A stretch of 45,020 nt of DNA from Rhizobium altiplani (GTDB taxonomy: Bacteria > Pseudomonadota > Alphaproteobacteria > Rhizobiales > Rhizobiaceae): assembly GCF_001542405.1 (NCBI RefSeq), contig NZ_LNCD01000014.1:1-45020 (forward strand). The letters are read 5' to 3'. Positions 32,169-40,976 of the stretch are shown in pieces; the first letter of the stretch is position 1; each line of letters opens with the position of its first letter. The translations under genes and the position numbers were made by a program. Under the pieces are notes generated by a model. That model did not search any database, had not been told where the DNA came from, and was given only the letters and a program-made list of their open reading frames with translations.

Positions 32169-33973
32169 TGAGCCAGAAACTAAAGACGCTTTTGCTATTT
32201 CCGCCTTTCGTTGAAACCAACTTTGGCTGTTACTATCCCTCGCTTCCCGTTTTGGCGAGTTCGATTGAAAAGTTCGGTGCTGATGTCTTGCAGGTCGATC
32301 TCAACGCCGAATTCCTCGATGCGCTACTTTCCGATTCGAATCTTTCCGAAGTCGGTGGTGGCAGATTGTTCAACGGGGAGTCCGTGGATCCGACCAGCCA
32401 GATCTGCGCATATGCTCGGATCCTCAGGCGAAACCGAAGCGAGCTTTACACAGGTGACGGGCGGCAGAGATCAGGCGCGGGAGGGCTTTCCTCCATGCTG
32501 GGGGTTCTCGCCGAACAATGCCGTATCGACGTCGCCATATCCTCCATTGACAGTGATTTCTTGGAAGGTTCCGGCATATGCCGGGCCTACCGTAGATTTT
32601 TTGAAGCATGGATCGCTTCTTTCGGGGAGTTAGACGACATCGACCTGTTTGCCATCTCCGTGCCAATGGGTCCTCAGCTAATTCCTGCACTCGTCCTGGC
32701 GCGGTGTTTGGCAGCCAGCGGATCATCCAAGCCAGTAATTTTCGGCGGTCCATCGATGAGCCTTATGGAAGAAGGCGAGAAAGAGTGCTTTCTGGGTCTG
32801 GCGCCGCAAGAGAGTATTATTGTTCAATACGATGGCGAGCCGGCGATCGGAGCGATCCTACGCTCGATGACGTGCGGCTATTTTGAGCCTCGTGACATAC
32901 CGAACGCAAGCTTTCTGGAAAAACGTCGTCTCAAGGTTACCAAGCTCGTGCCGGGACCATCGCTCGATACGCTACCGATGCCCCGATATTCAAAAGCGCT
33001 GCTCGGCAGATTGCATCGACCCTCCCTGGCGATCACCCAGGCGAGGGGCTGCTATTGGGGCAAATGCGCTTACTGTGATTTCATCGAACTTTATGAAGGC
33101 AGCGCCACGTATCGCACACGGCGAGTTTCGAACTTCGTCGACGAAATAGAATACCAGGTAGCAGAAACTGGGCTGACCGATTTCGTCCTGGTGACCGAAT
33201 CCATTCCCCCTTCATTCGCAAGAAAAGTTAGCTCCGAAATTCTGCGACGGGATCTGGCGGTGACGTGGACATCATTTGCCATGGTGGACCACCGCTTCGA
33301 TGAAGACCTCTTTAGGCTCATGAAAAAGGCTGGATGTCGAAATCTGGTGATCGGGATGGAATCGATGACTGACAGGGTGCTGGCGCTCGTCCAAAAAGCT
33401 GGGACACGCGAGAAAAACATTGCGTTCCTGCATCATGCAAAGGCAGCTGGCCTAGAGCTGACTGTAAACATCATTCCAGACCTTCCCACGACAACATACA
33501 GAGAAGCCATTGAATCTTTAGAATATTTTCGGGCGCATGAAATATTGATGGGAGAACTGTCGCTATTTCCGTTCGAAGCCACGAAATCCAGCCAAGTCGG
33601 ACGCTCCCCCGATCATTTCGGACTAAAGCTGCAACTCTCTCCAATAACATCGGGCCAAGCTCAGTTCGCGAGCAATCACATTGGGTATGCGGACCTTTCG
33701 ATGACTGAAGCGGAGCGGCTCGACATTTTGCAAAAATTCAGCCGTTTTGTGAGTCAACATAATGCACGGATGAAGATGCTTCTCGCGCAGGAAATACCGG
33801 CGCCTTTCGCAAATCCGAGCGGAAGAGCTAACTGTCACGTCGACTTCTTCAAAAATGATGATCGCGTCGTGGTCACAAATGCTGCAACTGGGCATGTCGC
33901 TTCAGTTCCACAGCGCTGGTTGGGGGTCTTGAGGAAAGCGATGAATCTTAGCGAGACGGAATCTTCAGGATAG
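32168..33973 (+). CDS. B12-binding-type radical SAM enzyme
   Basis: A 601-residue protein. The N-terminus (TLLLFPPFVETNFGCYYPSL) and the DVLQVDLNAEF segment resemble the cobalamin-binding domain of B12 radical SAM enzymes. The radical SAM core begins with ARGCYWGKCAYCDF, with Cys295, Cys300 and Cys303 in a CX4CX2C spacing also seen in B12-type family members, and continues with GMESMTDRVLALVQKAGT. The C-terminus ends with VVVTNAATGHVASVPQRWL, a small added domain. Enzymes of this class methylate unreactive carbons or rearrange peptides and small molecules. I chose the ATG at 32168, overlapping the previous stop. The substrate is probably the peptide at 31161 or a small scaffold (inference). 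Confidence 0.85.
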   Translation: MSQKLKTLLLFPPFVETNFGCYYPSLPVLASSIEKFGADVLQVDLNAEFLDALLSDSNLSEVGGGRLFNGESVDPTSQICAYARILRRNRSELYTGDGRQRSGAGGLSSMLGVLAEQCRIDVAISSIDSDFLEGSGICRAYRRFFEAWIASFGELDDIDLFAISVPMGPQLIPALVLARCLAASGSSKPVIFGGPSMSLMEEGEKECFLGLAPQESIIVQYDGEPAIGAILRSMTCGYFEPRDIPNASFLEKRRLKVTKLVPGPSLDTLPMPRYSKALLGRLHRPSLAITQARGCYWGKCAYCDFIELYEGSATYRTRRVSNFVDEIEYQVAETGLTDFVLVTESIPPSFARKVSSEILRRDLAVTWTSFAMVDHRFDEDLFRLMKKAGCRNLVIGMESMTDRVLALVQKAGTREKNIAFLHHAKAAGLELTVNIIPDLPTTTYREAIESLEYFRAHEILMGELSLFPFEATKSSQVGRSPDHFGLKLQLSPITSGQAQFASNHIGYADLSMTEAERLDILQKFSRFVSQHNARMKMLLAQEIPAPFANPSGRANCHVDFFKNDDRVVVTNAATGHVASVPQRWLGVLRKAMNLSETESSG

Positions 33974-33987
33974 CAGAGGTTCGAACC

Positions 33988-34701
33988 ATGGCTGAAACAC
34001 ATCTTGTGCCTGCGAAAAGTCTGGGCGAGGCCTTAGGAACCTTGTTGCAGACGGTTGGCTCTGGAGCGGACCTGGACAATCTTCGAGCATTGCTGTGTCA
34101 AGCGGTGTCTCAACTTGCGCCGTTGCCAGGCGAAACGAGAACGAAACAGCAAAACGCTGCGTTCCAAGCAATTGTCGCTGGACTCAAAAGATTTTCATCA
34201 GGCAGGCTCCTGTGGAGAGGCCGCCCCTCTTTCATGTCAGCTGATTTGTTGCGCGACCTGCGCGTTGAGGCGGAGAGCCTATCGGGCAGAGCAACACGGG
34301 CTGCGGGACATCATTTTCACCCAGGCTCGATTCAAGCAAACGCCTTCTCGGTATCTGAGCAATTGACGAAACTGATGGAGGAGGTTTCGCCCGGCTCTCT
34401 ACCAACCGGAGTTGCGAGCTTCGTCTATTACTTCGCGGCCGGTGACGGCATACCTCCACACCTCGATACCAATATGTTCAGCCTGAACGTACTCTTGATG
34501 CTCGAACATTGTTACGTGCAGCATCCCTCCCATCTGGTCCTCTATGAGGATGCTGCGGAGCCGAGGCGGCTTCTCTTGAAGCCAGGGGAAATCGTGATCT
34601 TCGATGGCTCCGCGCTGGTCCACGCGCGAGAAAAACTGAAAGAAGGGGAGCGCATTTCCATCTTGACGGTCGGCTTTTCTCCCAAGGCAGCGCGGCTCTG
34701 A
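33988..34701 (+). CDS. 2OG-Fe(II) oxygenase-like protein, copy 2
   Basis: A 237-residue dioxygenase with the facial triad in IPPHLDTNMFS (His158, Asp160) and ALVHAREKL (His212), and the 2-oxoglutarate Arg in GERISIL (about residue 222). The LKPGEIVIFDGSALVHA segment is typical of the family. It shares the overall plan with the copy at 31494, including a helical N-terminal domain. It starts 15 bases after the radical SAM gene and ends one base before the carbamoyltransferase. All expected catalytic residues are present, so it is probably active. Confidence 0.85.
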   Translation: MAETHLVPAKSLGEALGTLLQTVGSGADLDNLRALLCQAVSQLAPLPGETRTKQQNAAFQAIVAGLKRFSSGRLLWRGRPSFMSADLLRDLRVEAESLSGRATRAAGHHFHPGSIQANAFSVSEQLTKLMEEVSPGSLPTGVASFVYYFAAGDGIPPHLDTNMFSLNVLLMLEHCYVQHPSHLVLYEDAAEPRRLLLKPGEIVIFDGSALVHAREKLKEGERISILTVGFSPKAARL

Positions 34702-34702
34702 G

Positions 34703-36640
34703 ATGGCACTTTGTTTGGGAATTCATCTAGGCCATGACGCCTCGTGCGCTCTTCTCAGAGACGGAGTCGTTTTGGTAGCGATACAAAAAGAGCGCCTGAC
34801 TCGCCAGAAGCATCAATTCAGCTTTGGGCTACACGACGAGCTGCCCGTAAGGTATTGTCTCGATGCGGCTGGGGTTCACCTCGCGGACCTCGATTTCATT
34901 TGCTCGTCGTTTCAGGGGGCCGGCCCGTGTGGCGAAGGCCTTGGCCATCATTTGATCGCCGAGCGATTTTCGCTATTCGATCCGTTCGATCCGCGGCACT
35001 ACGTGATCTCACATCATCTAGCCCACGCCTACCATGCGTTCGGAACGTCAGGATGGGCTAGCGCGGCCGTCCTGATTGCTGACCTCGCAGGCTCGGCCAC
35101 AGCGGATGGCCTAGATTTCGCGCTGCCTTTTCGTGAATGGTTTAAGATCGTTACCGAACGAGTTTCACCGGTCCCACTTCGATCAGAGAATTTTTCAATC
35201 TACGTTGGTCGGGAAAACGGTCTCTCTTCAGTCGAAAAAGGCCACACGCTTCCGCACATTGCGTCCGACGTAATGGTTCAGTCAGTTGCATCTCTCTATG
35301 AAAACGTCTCACGTTTCGTATTTGGAGGAGGCGACGCGTACGGGCAATTGATGGCACTTGCTTCGTTGGGAAGTCCTAATTCCGGTGTGTCGGAGGACGA
35401 CCTTGTACAAGAGTCTCCTTCCTCGCTTCCCGTCTTTCGAAACGACTGGCAGACGCGCTTTCGTCGATCATCCGATCCGATAGAACACGCCGACCTTGCT
35501 CGTGCTACTCAGCGGGCCACGGAGTCAGCGCTCCTGTCTTATGCAGAAAAGGCAAAGGAGAGTACTGGTCTGAACACTCTCGCTGTCGCAGGTGGGGTAT
35601 TCATGAATATTCCTTCTAACTCGGCCATTGCTGATTCTGGTCTGTTCGAGGGATATCATGTGCCGAGCGCACCTAATGACGCTGGAATTTCGATCGGATG
35701 CGCAATCTACGCGGAGTCGAAATTGGCTGGTCGGCACTTCCCATTTTCGACAGTCCAGTCCTCCGACCGGTTTGGACGGATATATCGAGACGATGAGCAG
35801 GCATCTGCCGTCCACCAATACCGAGACTTCCTGGACGTGCTAGACGAAAACGCGTCTGCGCCCCGACTGGCCAAGTTGCTGCTGAACGGAGCAGTGCTTG
35901 CCCGTTGGCATGGTGCATCCGAATTCGGGCCACGGGCGTTGGGGGGTAGAAGTTTTCTCGCATCGCCATTACTTGAATCTTCAAAGCAACGACTCAACGG
36001 GATTAAAGGAAGGCAGTCCTGGAGACCTGTTGCACCCGTTGTTCGATCGGCCGATTTCATGCGGCTGCTTACCGGCCCCTGCCAAAGCCACTATATGAGT
36101 TACACTCACAGGCTCCGACCGCCTTTCACCGAGACGTTGAAGGCGTTGTTTCATCCGGATTTAACAACGCGTGCACAAATTTTGGAACCTGGTTGGGATG
36201 ACGCTTTATGGGAACTGCTGGGTGAATTTGGTGCACTTAGCGGGGTACCCATTCTCGTCAACACCTCCCTCAATACGAGGGGAGAGCCTATTTGTGAAAA
36301 GCCTGAAGATGCTATCCGGCTATTCATCAGATCACCTGACGTCGACTATTTACTACTACAAAACAGACTGATCACCAGATCAACAAAATTCCTCACAAAC
36401 GAAAACCTTTCAATGCGGCTCGCTCCTTCGGCCAAGCTTTCTACCGACTTCCAGTTTGGGCAAATGAAATTCAAAGTTCATAGTAAAACTGACGTGCATC
36501 AACTCAGCGATGCCGAATACTCTTTCCTCCTTACCGCCAGAGCCTGGACACAATTGAAGGATATTGGGATAGGCGAGATGCTTTCCGCCGACCTCATTAT
36601 GAAATTTGTCGGATTGGGTGTAATTGAATGCAGGGATTGA
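34703..36640 (+). CDS. NodU/CmcH-type carbamoyltransferase with extra C-terminal domain
   Basis: A 645-residue protein. The N-terminal Kae1-like half reads LGIHLGHDASCALLRDG, HHLAHAYHAF (metal-binding His pair) and GGVFMNIPSNSAI. The C-terminal YrdC-like half reads SEFGPRALGGRSFLASP and NTSLNTRGEPICEKPEDAIR. Such enzymes transfer a carbamoyl group from carbamoyl phosphate and ATP to a hydroxyl, as in nodulation factors and antibiotics. About 100 residues follow the usual end (from roughly residue 545), with LSDAEYSFLLTARAWTQLKD and a winged-helix-like MKFVGLGVIE tail, possibly a substrate-recognition domain. Hydroxyls created by the oxygenases could be its acceptors (inference). Confidence 0.88.
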   Translation: MALCLGIHLGHDASCALLRDGVVLVAIQKERLTRQKHQFSFGLHDELPVRYCLDAAGVHLADLDFICSSFQGAGPCGEGLGHHLIAERFSLFDPFDPRHYVISHHLAHAYHAFGTSGWASAAVLIADLAGSATADGLDFALPFREWFKIVTERVSPVPLRSENFSIYVGRENGLSSVEKGHTLPHIASDVMVQSVASLYENVSRFVFGGGDAYGQLMALASLGSPNSGVSEDDLVQESPSSLPVFRNDWQTRFRRSSDPIEHADLARATQRATESALLSYAEKAKESTGLNTLAVAGGVFMNIPSNSAIADSGLFEGYHVPSAPNDAGISIGCAIYAESKLAGRHFPFSTVQSSDRFGRIYRDDEQASAVHQYRDFLDVLDENASAPRLAKLLLNGAVLARWHGASEFGPRALGGRSFLASPLLESSKQRLNGIKGRQSWRPVAPVVRSADFMRLLTGPCQSHYMSYTHRLRPPFTETLKALFHPDLTTRAQILEPGWDDALWELLGEFGALSGVPILVNTSLNTRGEPICEKPEDAIRLFIRSPDVDYLLLQNRLITRSTKFLTNENLSMRLAPSAKLSTDFQFGQMKFKVHSKTDVHQLSDAEYSFLLTARAWTQLKDIGIGEMLSADLIMKFVGLGVIECRD

Positions 36641-37170
36641 TGCGCGCGGAAATCGAAACGGAAAGACTCGTGCTCGAAGCACTCCGCACCGAGCATGCCG
36701 CTCTTTGTTTCGACAAGTTGCGAGATCCCGAGCTCTATGTCTATGTACCTCAGGATCCGCCTGTGAAAGTCGATGAACTTATCCAACGATACAAGTTTAT
36801 CTTATCCGAAGCTCCCGAAAACGAGCTATGGTTGAATTGGTTTGGAAGGTTGAAAGCCGATGGGGCCTATGTGTGTTTTGTGCAGGCTACTGTGCGACCG
36901 ACCGACGCCACTGCAATGCTCGCGTATCAGACGTTTCATCCGTTTCGACGACAGGGTTTCGCAAAGGAAGCATGTAACGCAGTGATCAACGAACTAATCG
37001 CCGCTGGCGATGTTCGCCATTTCAGGGTTGAAATGGACACACTGAACACCGCTTCAAGAAAGCTGGTCGAAGCGCTTGATTTTCAGCAAATTGGCATAAC
37101 GAAGCAGGCCGACTACTTCAAAGGTCGTTCGAGCGACGAGTTTGTATATGAACGTCACGTGGCAAGCTAG
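36640..37170 (+). CDS. GNAT-family N-acetyltransferase
   Basis: A 176-residue GNAT protein of the RimJ/RimL type: IETERLVLEALRTEHA at the start, MLAYQTFHPFRRQGFAKEA as the acetyl-CoA-binding motif A, and HFRVEMDTLNTASRKLVEALDF. I chose the ATG at 36640, whose first base is shared with the carbamoyltransferase stop; an in-frame ATG at 36628 would add four residues. It is the last gene of the cluster. It may acetylate the product, a precursor, or confer self-protection; the substrate is unknown. Confidence 0.85.
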   Translation: MRAEIETERLVLEALRTEHAALCFDKLRDPELYVYVPQDPPVKVDELIQRYKFILSEAPENELWLNWFGRLKADGAYVCFVQATVRPTDATAMLAYQTFHPFRRQGFAKEACNAVINELIAAGDVRHFRVEMDTLNTASRKLVEALDFQQIGITKQADYFKGRSSDEFVYERHVAS

Positions 37171-37272
37171 TTCGCTTCAGGAGATCGTGGCGCAAACGCT
37201 ATCTGGTGTTACCTTTGAAAAATTCTCGCCTAATCGCATCAGCTTTCCGTCTCAATGGGCTCGCACATTCGG

Positions 37273-38337
37273 CTAAAGATTTCCCCATGCCCGAAACCTC
37301 CCCCTCCCCGTCATTTCCCTGAGCCCCAGCTCCGCGACGATCCGAAGCGCCGCCCGCGGCGTCACCTTCAATGTCTCGGCGACCATGCCGGCCGAGACCA
37401 GCGGCCGGGACATCACCAACTCGATTAGGCCCGGCAGATTGGAGGTCGAGCGCCGGCCGACCAACCGCCGCTCCATCATCGTCAGCGCTAGCGTCAACCG
37501 GTCATGCTCCTTCAGACCCAATTCTGCTGCCACGATCATCCCGTTGACGATTGCCAGCAGCCGGGTGTCGCGGGCGCGATGGCGGCGACGCTCGACGGGG
37601 ATGGATTTGAGACCGAGATTGATCGCGGCCAGATGCGCCGCCGTCGTCAGCCCCTCTTGCCGCAGCGTGGCGGCGGCGAGCAGCCGGCCAAGCCACGAGG
37701 CGTGCTGCAGGACTTGCAGATCGTTCCATGCGTCGAGCAACAGCGCCGCGCGCAGCACCGGCGGCAGACCTTCGGTCTCGTCGACCACAACGCCCCATTC
37801 CTCCAGCCTCTCGTCCTCATTCCAATCGAGATCGTAGACCAGCGGATCCTTTTCGGGGGAGGCAATGGAGGCCGGCGCCCTCGCCTTTGTCAGCGCCGCA
37901 TCGGACCGGGCCAGAACCGCGTCCATTGCGGCGAGCTGTACGGCGAGTGGATCGGATACGTCGGCCCCCTCCCCGCTCGGCGCAAACGCGGGCTGGCCCT
38001 CGGCGACCTCGGCGCTGCCTCGCCCGCCAGCTCCGGGTGTCATATCGTCTCCATGACGACGGAGTATCCTTAGCCCCTCGGGGCTCAGTGCCCAGGCGGC
38101 TGGCTGCGCTGTGATCCGTCGGCGGCTACGCAGCACATCGGTGGCGATGGTCAGCTCATGGGTGGGCGCACGGACGTCGAGGTGGGCGTCGTGCAGCACC
38201 AGGTCTTCGAGGTGGACGAGCTCGCCGTCGATCCACAGCGAGGCGCAGGCGTCGACATAGTGCGATCGTTCGATCCAACCGGCGCCGACCGGCGAACGGG
38301 CGATGCGCTCGTCGAGGCGCGCGAGCGCCGAAGCGGC
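37273..38337 (-). pseudogene. RHE_PE00001/DUF1612-type gene interrupted by the Tni transposon
   Basis: The minus-strand frame reads continuously from the transposon end at 38337 to 37273. It begins AASALARLDERIARSPVGAG, continues IERSHYVDACASLWIDGELV then HLEDLVLHDAHLD, and ends with a helix-turn-helix (PLVSAGMVAETLKVTPRAAL). No start codon is credible at the left of this frame because the transposon begins there; the missing N-terminus should lie beyond 45018. The family is common on rhizobial plasmids and its function is unknown; the C-terminal helix-turn-helix suggests DNA binding. A GTG at 38199 could in principle give a shortened product. Confidence 0.82.
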
Positions 38338-38362
38338 TGTGGCTTTTACTTTCGGATTTCAA
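38338..38362 (+). repeat. Left 25-bp terminal inverted repeat of the Tni element
   Basis: Begins TGTGGCTTTTACTTTCGG and ends ATTTCAA; pairs with 44994-45018 with three mismatches. The coding frame of the interrupted gene ends exactly at its outer edge. Confidence 0.85.
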
Positions 38363-38442
38363 ATCGGAAAATGTCATACAGGCGTTAGGTTTAGACGCTA
38401 AATCGGTGTCGATTTTTCGCTAACGATTTCAAATGAAGCCCC

Positions 38443-40095
38443 TTGCCAAAGCGATTTCACGATCGAACCTTGCCGGCGGATCGCCCGATCTCGGACGAGC
38501 AGTGGTCGATGGCGCGTCGCATTGCCCGCGAGTTGGACAAGATCCTCGACGGTCGCGGCCCGAGGCAGGCTACCATCACGCGCGCGGCGGCTGAACTGCG
38601 CCTAACCACACGGCAAATCTACAATCTCCTCGCCCGATATCGCGCCGATCGGACGGTGACGGCCCTGCTGCCTCGCACTGCGGTCAGTCGGCGCAAACGG
38701 CTGTCGGAACAGATCGAGGAGATCATCGCGACCACACTTCGGGAGAAGTGGCTGACGCTCGAGCCGACCGGACTTGCTCCCGTGGTCGACGAGATCCGCG
38801 CGCGCTGCGAGGAAGCCGGTCTTGCCGTGCCGTCCTATGTGACGGTCGCTCGACGCATCCCGGTCTTGTTTTCGCCTGAAGAGATCGCCAAGAAGCGTTC
38901 GGCCAATCCGAAGCACTTTTTGCGGCTGAAGCCGCGACCCGGCTATATCCATGCGCCGCACCCGCTCGCCGTCTGCCAAATCGACCATACGCCGACCGAT
39001 ATCAATTTCGTGGAGGTTGTTGACGGGGCTGGTGTGTTCGTCGGCCGCCCTTACCTGACTGTCATCACCGACGTGGCGACACGATCCATCCTCGGCTTCT
39101 GCCTCACCTTGGAGAAGCCGTCGGTGCTGTCTGTCGCGCTATGCCTCGCCCAGGCCATGTGTCCGAAAGACGCATGGCTTGCCGCGCGCAATCTCAATCA
39201 CGCCTGGCCGATGTTCGGTCGACCGCGGCTGCTGGTCGCGGACTCGGCGATGGAGTTCAAGGGGCATGCATTCCAACAAGGCTGTGAGGATTACGGCATT
39301 CGGATCCGCCCCCGCGATCGTGGCAGGGTCCATCACGGCGGCGTGGTTGAACGGCTGTTGGGCAAAGTCAACGGAGTTCTCGCTACCTATCCGGGCTCCT
39401 CGGGGCGTTCCGTCGCCCACCGCGATGAATATCCATCCGAGCGGCGCGCCTGCCTGAGCTTCGCCGATCTCGAGCGCTGCGTCGCGCTGGCCGTGATCGA
39501 TCACAATCTGCAGGAAAATTCCAAGACCCTGAAGGTGCCGCTGACCGAATGGCAACGCAACGGTTCGGCATTGCCGGTCTTCGGCGACGATCCGCAACGC
39601 GTGCTGCTGTCGTTTCTACCAAGAACGGAGAGGCAATTGTCGCCGCAAGGGATCAGCATGTTCGCCCTGCACTATTATTCGGCGTGGCTGGGCGTCTTCG
39701 TTCCAGAGCGGGACCGGCTCGGAAAGCTCGAGGTGCGATACGATCCCCGCGACATCAGTCATGTCTATGTCCGCGACCCGGAAACAAGACAGTTTCGGCC
39801 GGTCGAGCGACGCGATGGCCAGTTGTCGCCAGTGACCCTATGGGAACATGCGGCCGAGCGCACCCGTCGGCGCACAACCAATCGACGCTCAAACGTCGAG
39901 AAGGTGGCGGTCCGCCGCGAGATCGCAGCCATAGCGGAGACCGCAAAGGCTTCCAAGCGCCAGTTGCGCGACGCTGTCCGCAGCGCACATGCCGCCACAG
40001 CGGACAAGCCTTATGCGGTCATGCGGCCGCCGGCGCCTCTACCGGCAGAGCATCCGCCGCGCCAAAAGAGCCGGTTGCCGGTCGAGGATTGGTAG
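38443..40095 (+). CDS. tniA: TniA-like DDE transposase (Mu/rve type)
   Basis: A 550-residue transposase. Residues 1-110 hold helix-turn-helix DNA-binding parts (TITRAAAELRLTTRQIYNLLARY). The rve catalytic core shows QIDHTPTDINFV (Asp181), LLVADSAMEFKG (Asp267) and HHGGVVERLLGK (Glu303), a DDE triad. The C-terminal part has the Mu-type beta-barrel region (LGKLEVRYDPRDISHVYVRD). The start is probably TTG at 38443; no better in-frame start is visible next to the left repeat. tniB follows after two bases. It cuts and joins the element ends, working with TniB and TniQ. Confidence 0.92.
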   Translation: MPKRFHDRTLPADRPISDEQWSMARRIARELDKILDGRGPRQATITRAAAELRLTTRQIYNLLARYRADRTVTALLPRTAVSRRKRLSEQIEEIIATTLREKWLTLEPTGLAPVVDEIRARCEEAGLAVPSYVTVARRIPVLFSPEEIAKKRSANPKHFLRLKPRPGYIHAPHPLAVCQIDHTPTDINFVEVVDGAGVFVGRPYLTVITDVATRSILGFCLTLEKPSVLSVALCLAQAMCPKDAWLAARNLNHAWPMFGRPRLLVADSAMEFKGHAFQQGCEDYGIRIRPRDRGRVHHGGVVERLLGKVNGVLATYPGSSGRSVAHRDEYPSERRACLSFADLERCVALAVIDHNLQENSKTLKVPLTEWQRNGSALPVFGDDPQRVLLSFLPRTERQLSPQGISMFALHYYSAWLGVFVPERDRLGKLEVRYDPRDISHVYVRDPETRQFRPVERRDGQLSPVTLWEHAAERTRRRTTNRRSNVEKVAVRREIAAIAETAKASKRQLRDAVRSAHAATADKPYAVMRPPAPLPAEHPPRQKSRLPVEDW

Positions 40096-40097
40096 CC

Positions 40098-40976
40098 ATG
40101 TCGGATCATTTGCTCGAGCATGTCCGGCCATATCTCGGCCGTGATCGGGAAGAGCGGATCGCCTATATCCGCGCACCCCGTTGGATCGGGCATCATGTCG
40201 CCCAGGACAGCCATCGGCGGCTGGCCGAGCTCCTGGAACGACCTCCGTCTTTGCGAACCCAGGGGCTGATGTTGGTCGGCCCCTACGCCAACGGCAAGAC
40301 GATGATCGCCGAACGCTTCGCCGTCGAGCACCTGAGAGCCGCGCCCGCGCAAAAAGTCTGGATGGTCCAGACACGCGAAGGCGCCGGCCTCGGCCATTTC
40401 TATGCCAGTATTCTGCAGGCGCTGCGCGCTCCCGGCGGCGATATGTGGGATGTCGGTCGCAAGGCGGAGCAACTCGACCACTTGCTGGAGAGCCTCAAGC
40501 CGAAGGTGCTGATTCTCGACGAGTTCCACAATGCGCTGCGGGGCCGTGCCCGCGACGTCGAAGCCGTCTTTGCCTTCCTGCGGCGGATCGGCCGCCAGTA
40601 CGACATCTCGCCGGTGCTGATCGGCGAGGTGGCCGTCTGCGATTTCATCAACGCCACCAGCGAGATGGCGAGCCGCTTCGAGCTGGTCGCGGTCCCACGC
40701 TGGCAGTATGACGAAAACTATCTCATGCTGCTCGACAGTCTCGAGGCCGCATTGCCGCTGGCCAAAAGCTCCGATTTGTCGAACGAGCCGTTGGCGCGTC
40801 GGATATTCAGCCTCTCGGAAGGCTTGATCGGCGAGATCGTCACCATCGTCACCAAGGCGGCCGTCGCGGCGATTGGATCCGGAACCGAACGCATCAGCAA
40901 GGCCAGCATCGACGAGCTCCGCCACGTGCCGGTTTCTAAGCGGCGCAACGCGGCTCTGCGCGAGAGCCTTCTATGA
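40098..40976 (+). CDS. tniB: TniB-like AAA ATPase, transposition target selector
   Basis: A 292-residue AAA ATPase of the TniB/TnsC type. Walker A is VGPYANGKTMIAERF (about residues 59-73) and Walker B KVLILDEFHNAL, then a sensor region around PVLIGEVAVCDF. It is expected to mark target DNA and stimulate TniA. The ATG at 40098 lies just after tniA and the stop overlaps the tniQ ATG (ATGA), so tniABQ is one operon. Confidence 0.92.
   Translation: MSDHLLEHVRPYLGRDREERIAYIRAPRWIGHHVAQDSHRRLAELLERPPSLRTQGLMLVGPYANGKTMIAERFAVEHLRAAPAQKVWMVQTREGAGLGHFYASILQALRAPGGDMWDVGRKAEQLDHLLESLKPKVLILDEFHNALRGRARDVEAVFAFLRRIGRQYDISPVLIGEVAVCDFINATSEMASRFELVAVPRWQYDENYLMLLDSLEAALPLAKSSDLSNEPLARRIFSLSEGLIGEIVTIVTKAAVAAIGSGTERISKASIDELRHVPVSKRRNAALRESLL

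Noticed and set aside
37502..38114. Several plus-strand frames opposite the RHE_PE00001-type gene
   Set aside because: They are high-GC antisense frames of a recognised coding sequence and show no family motif.
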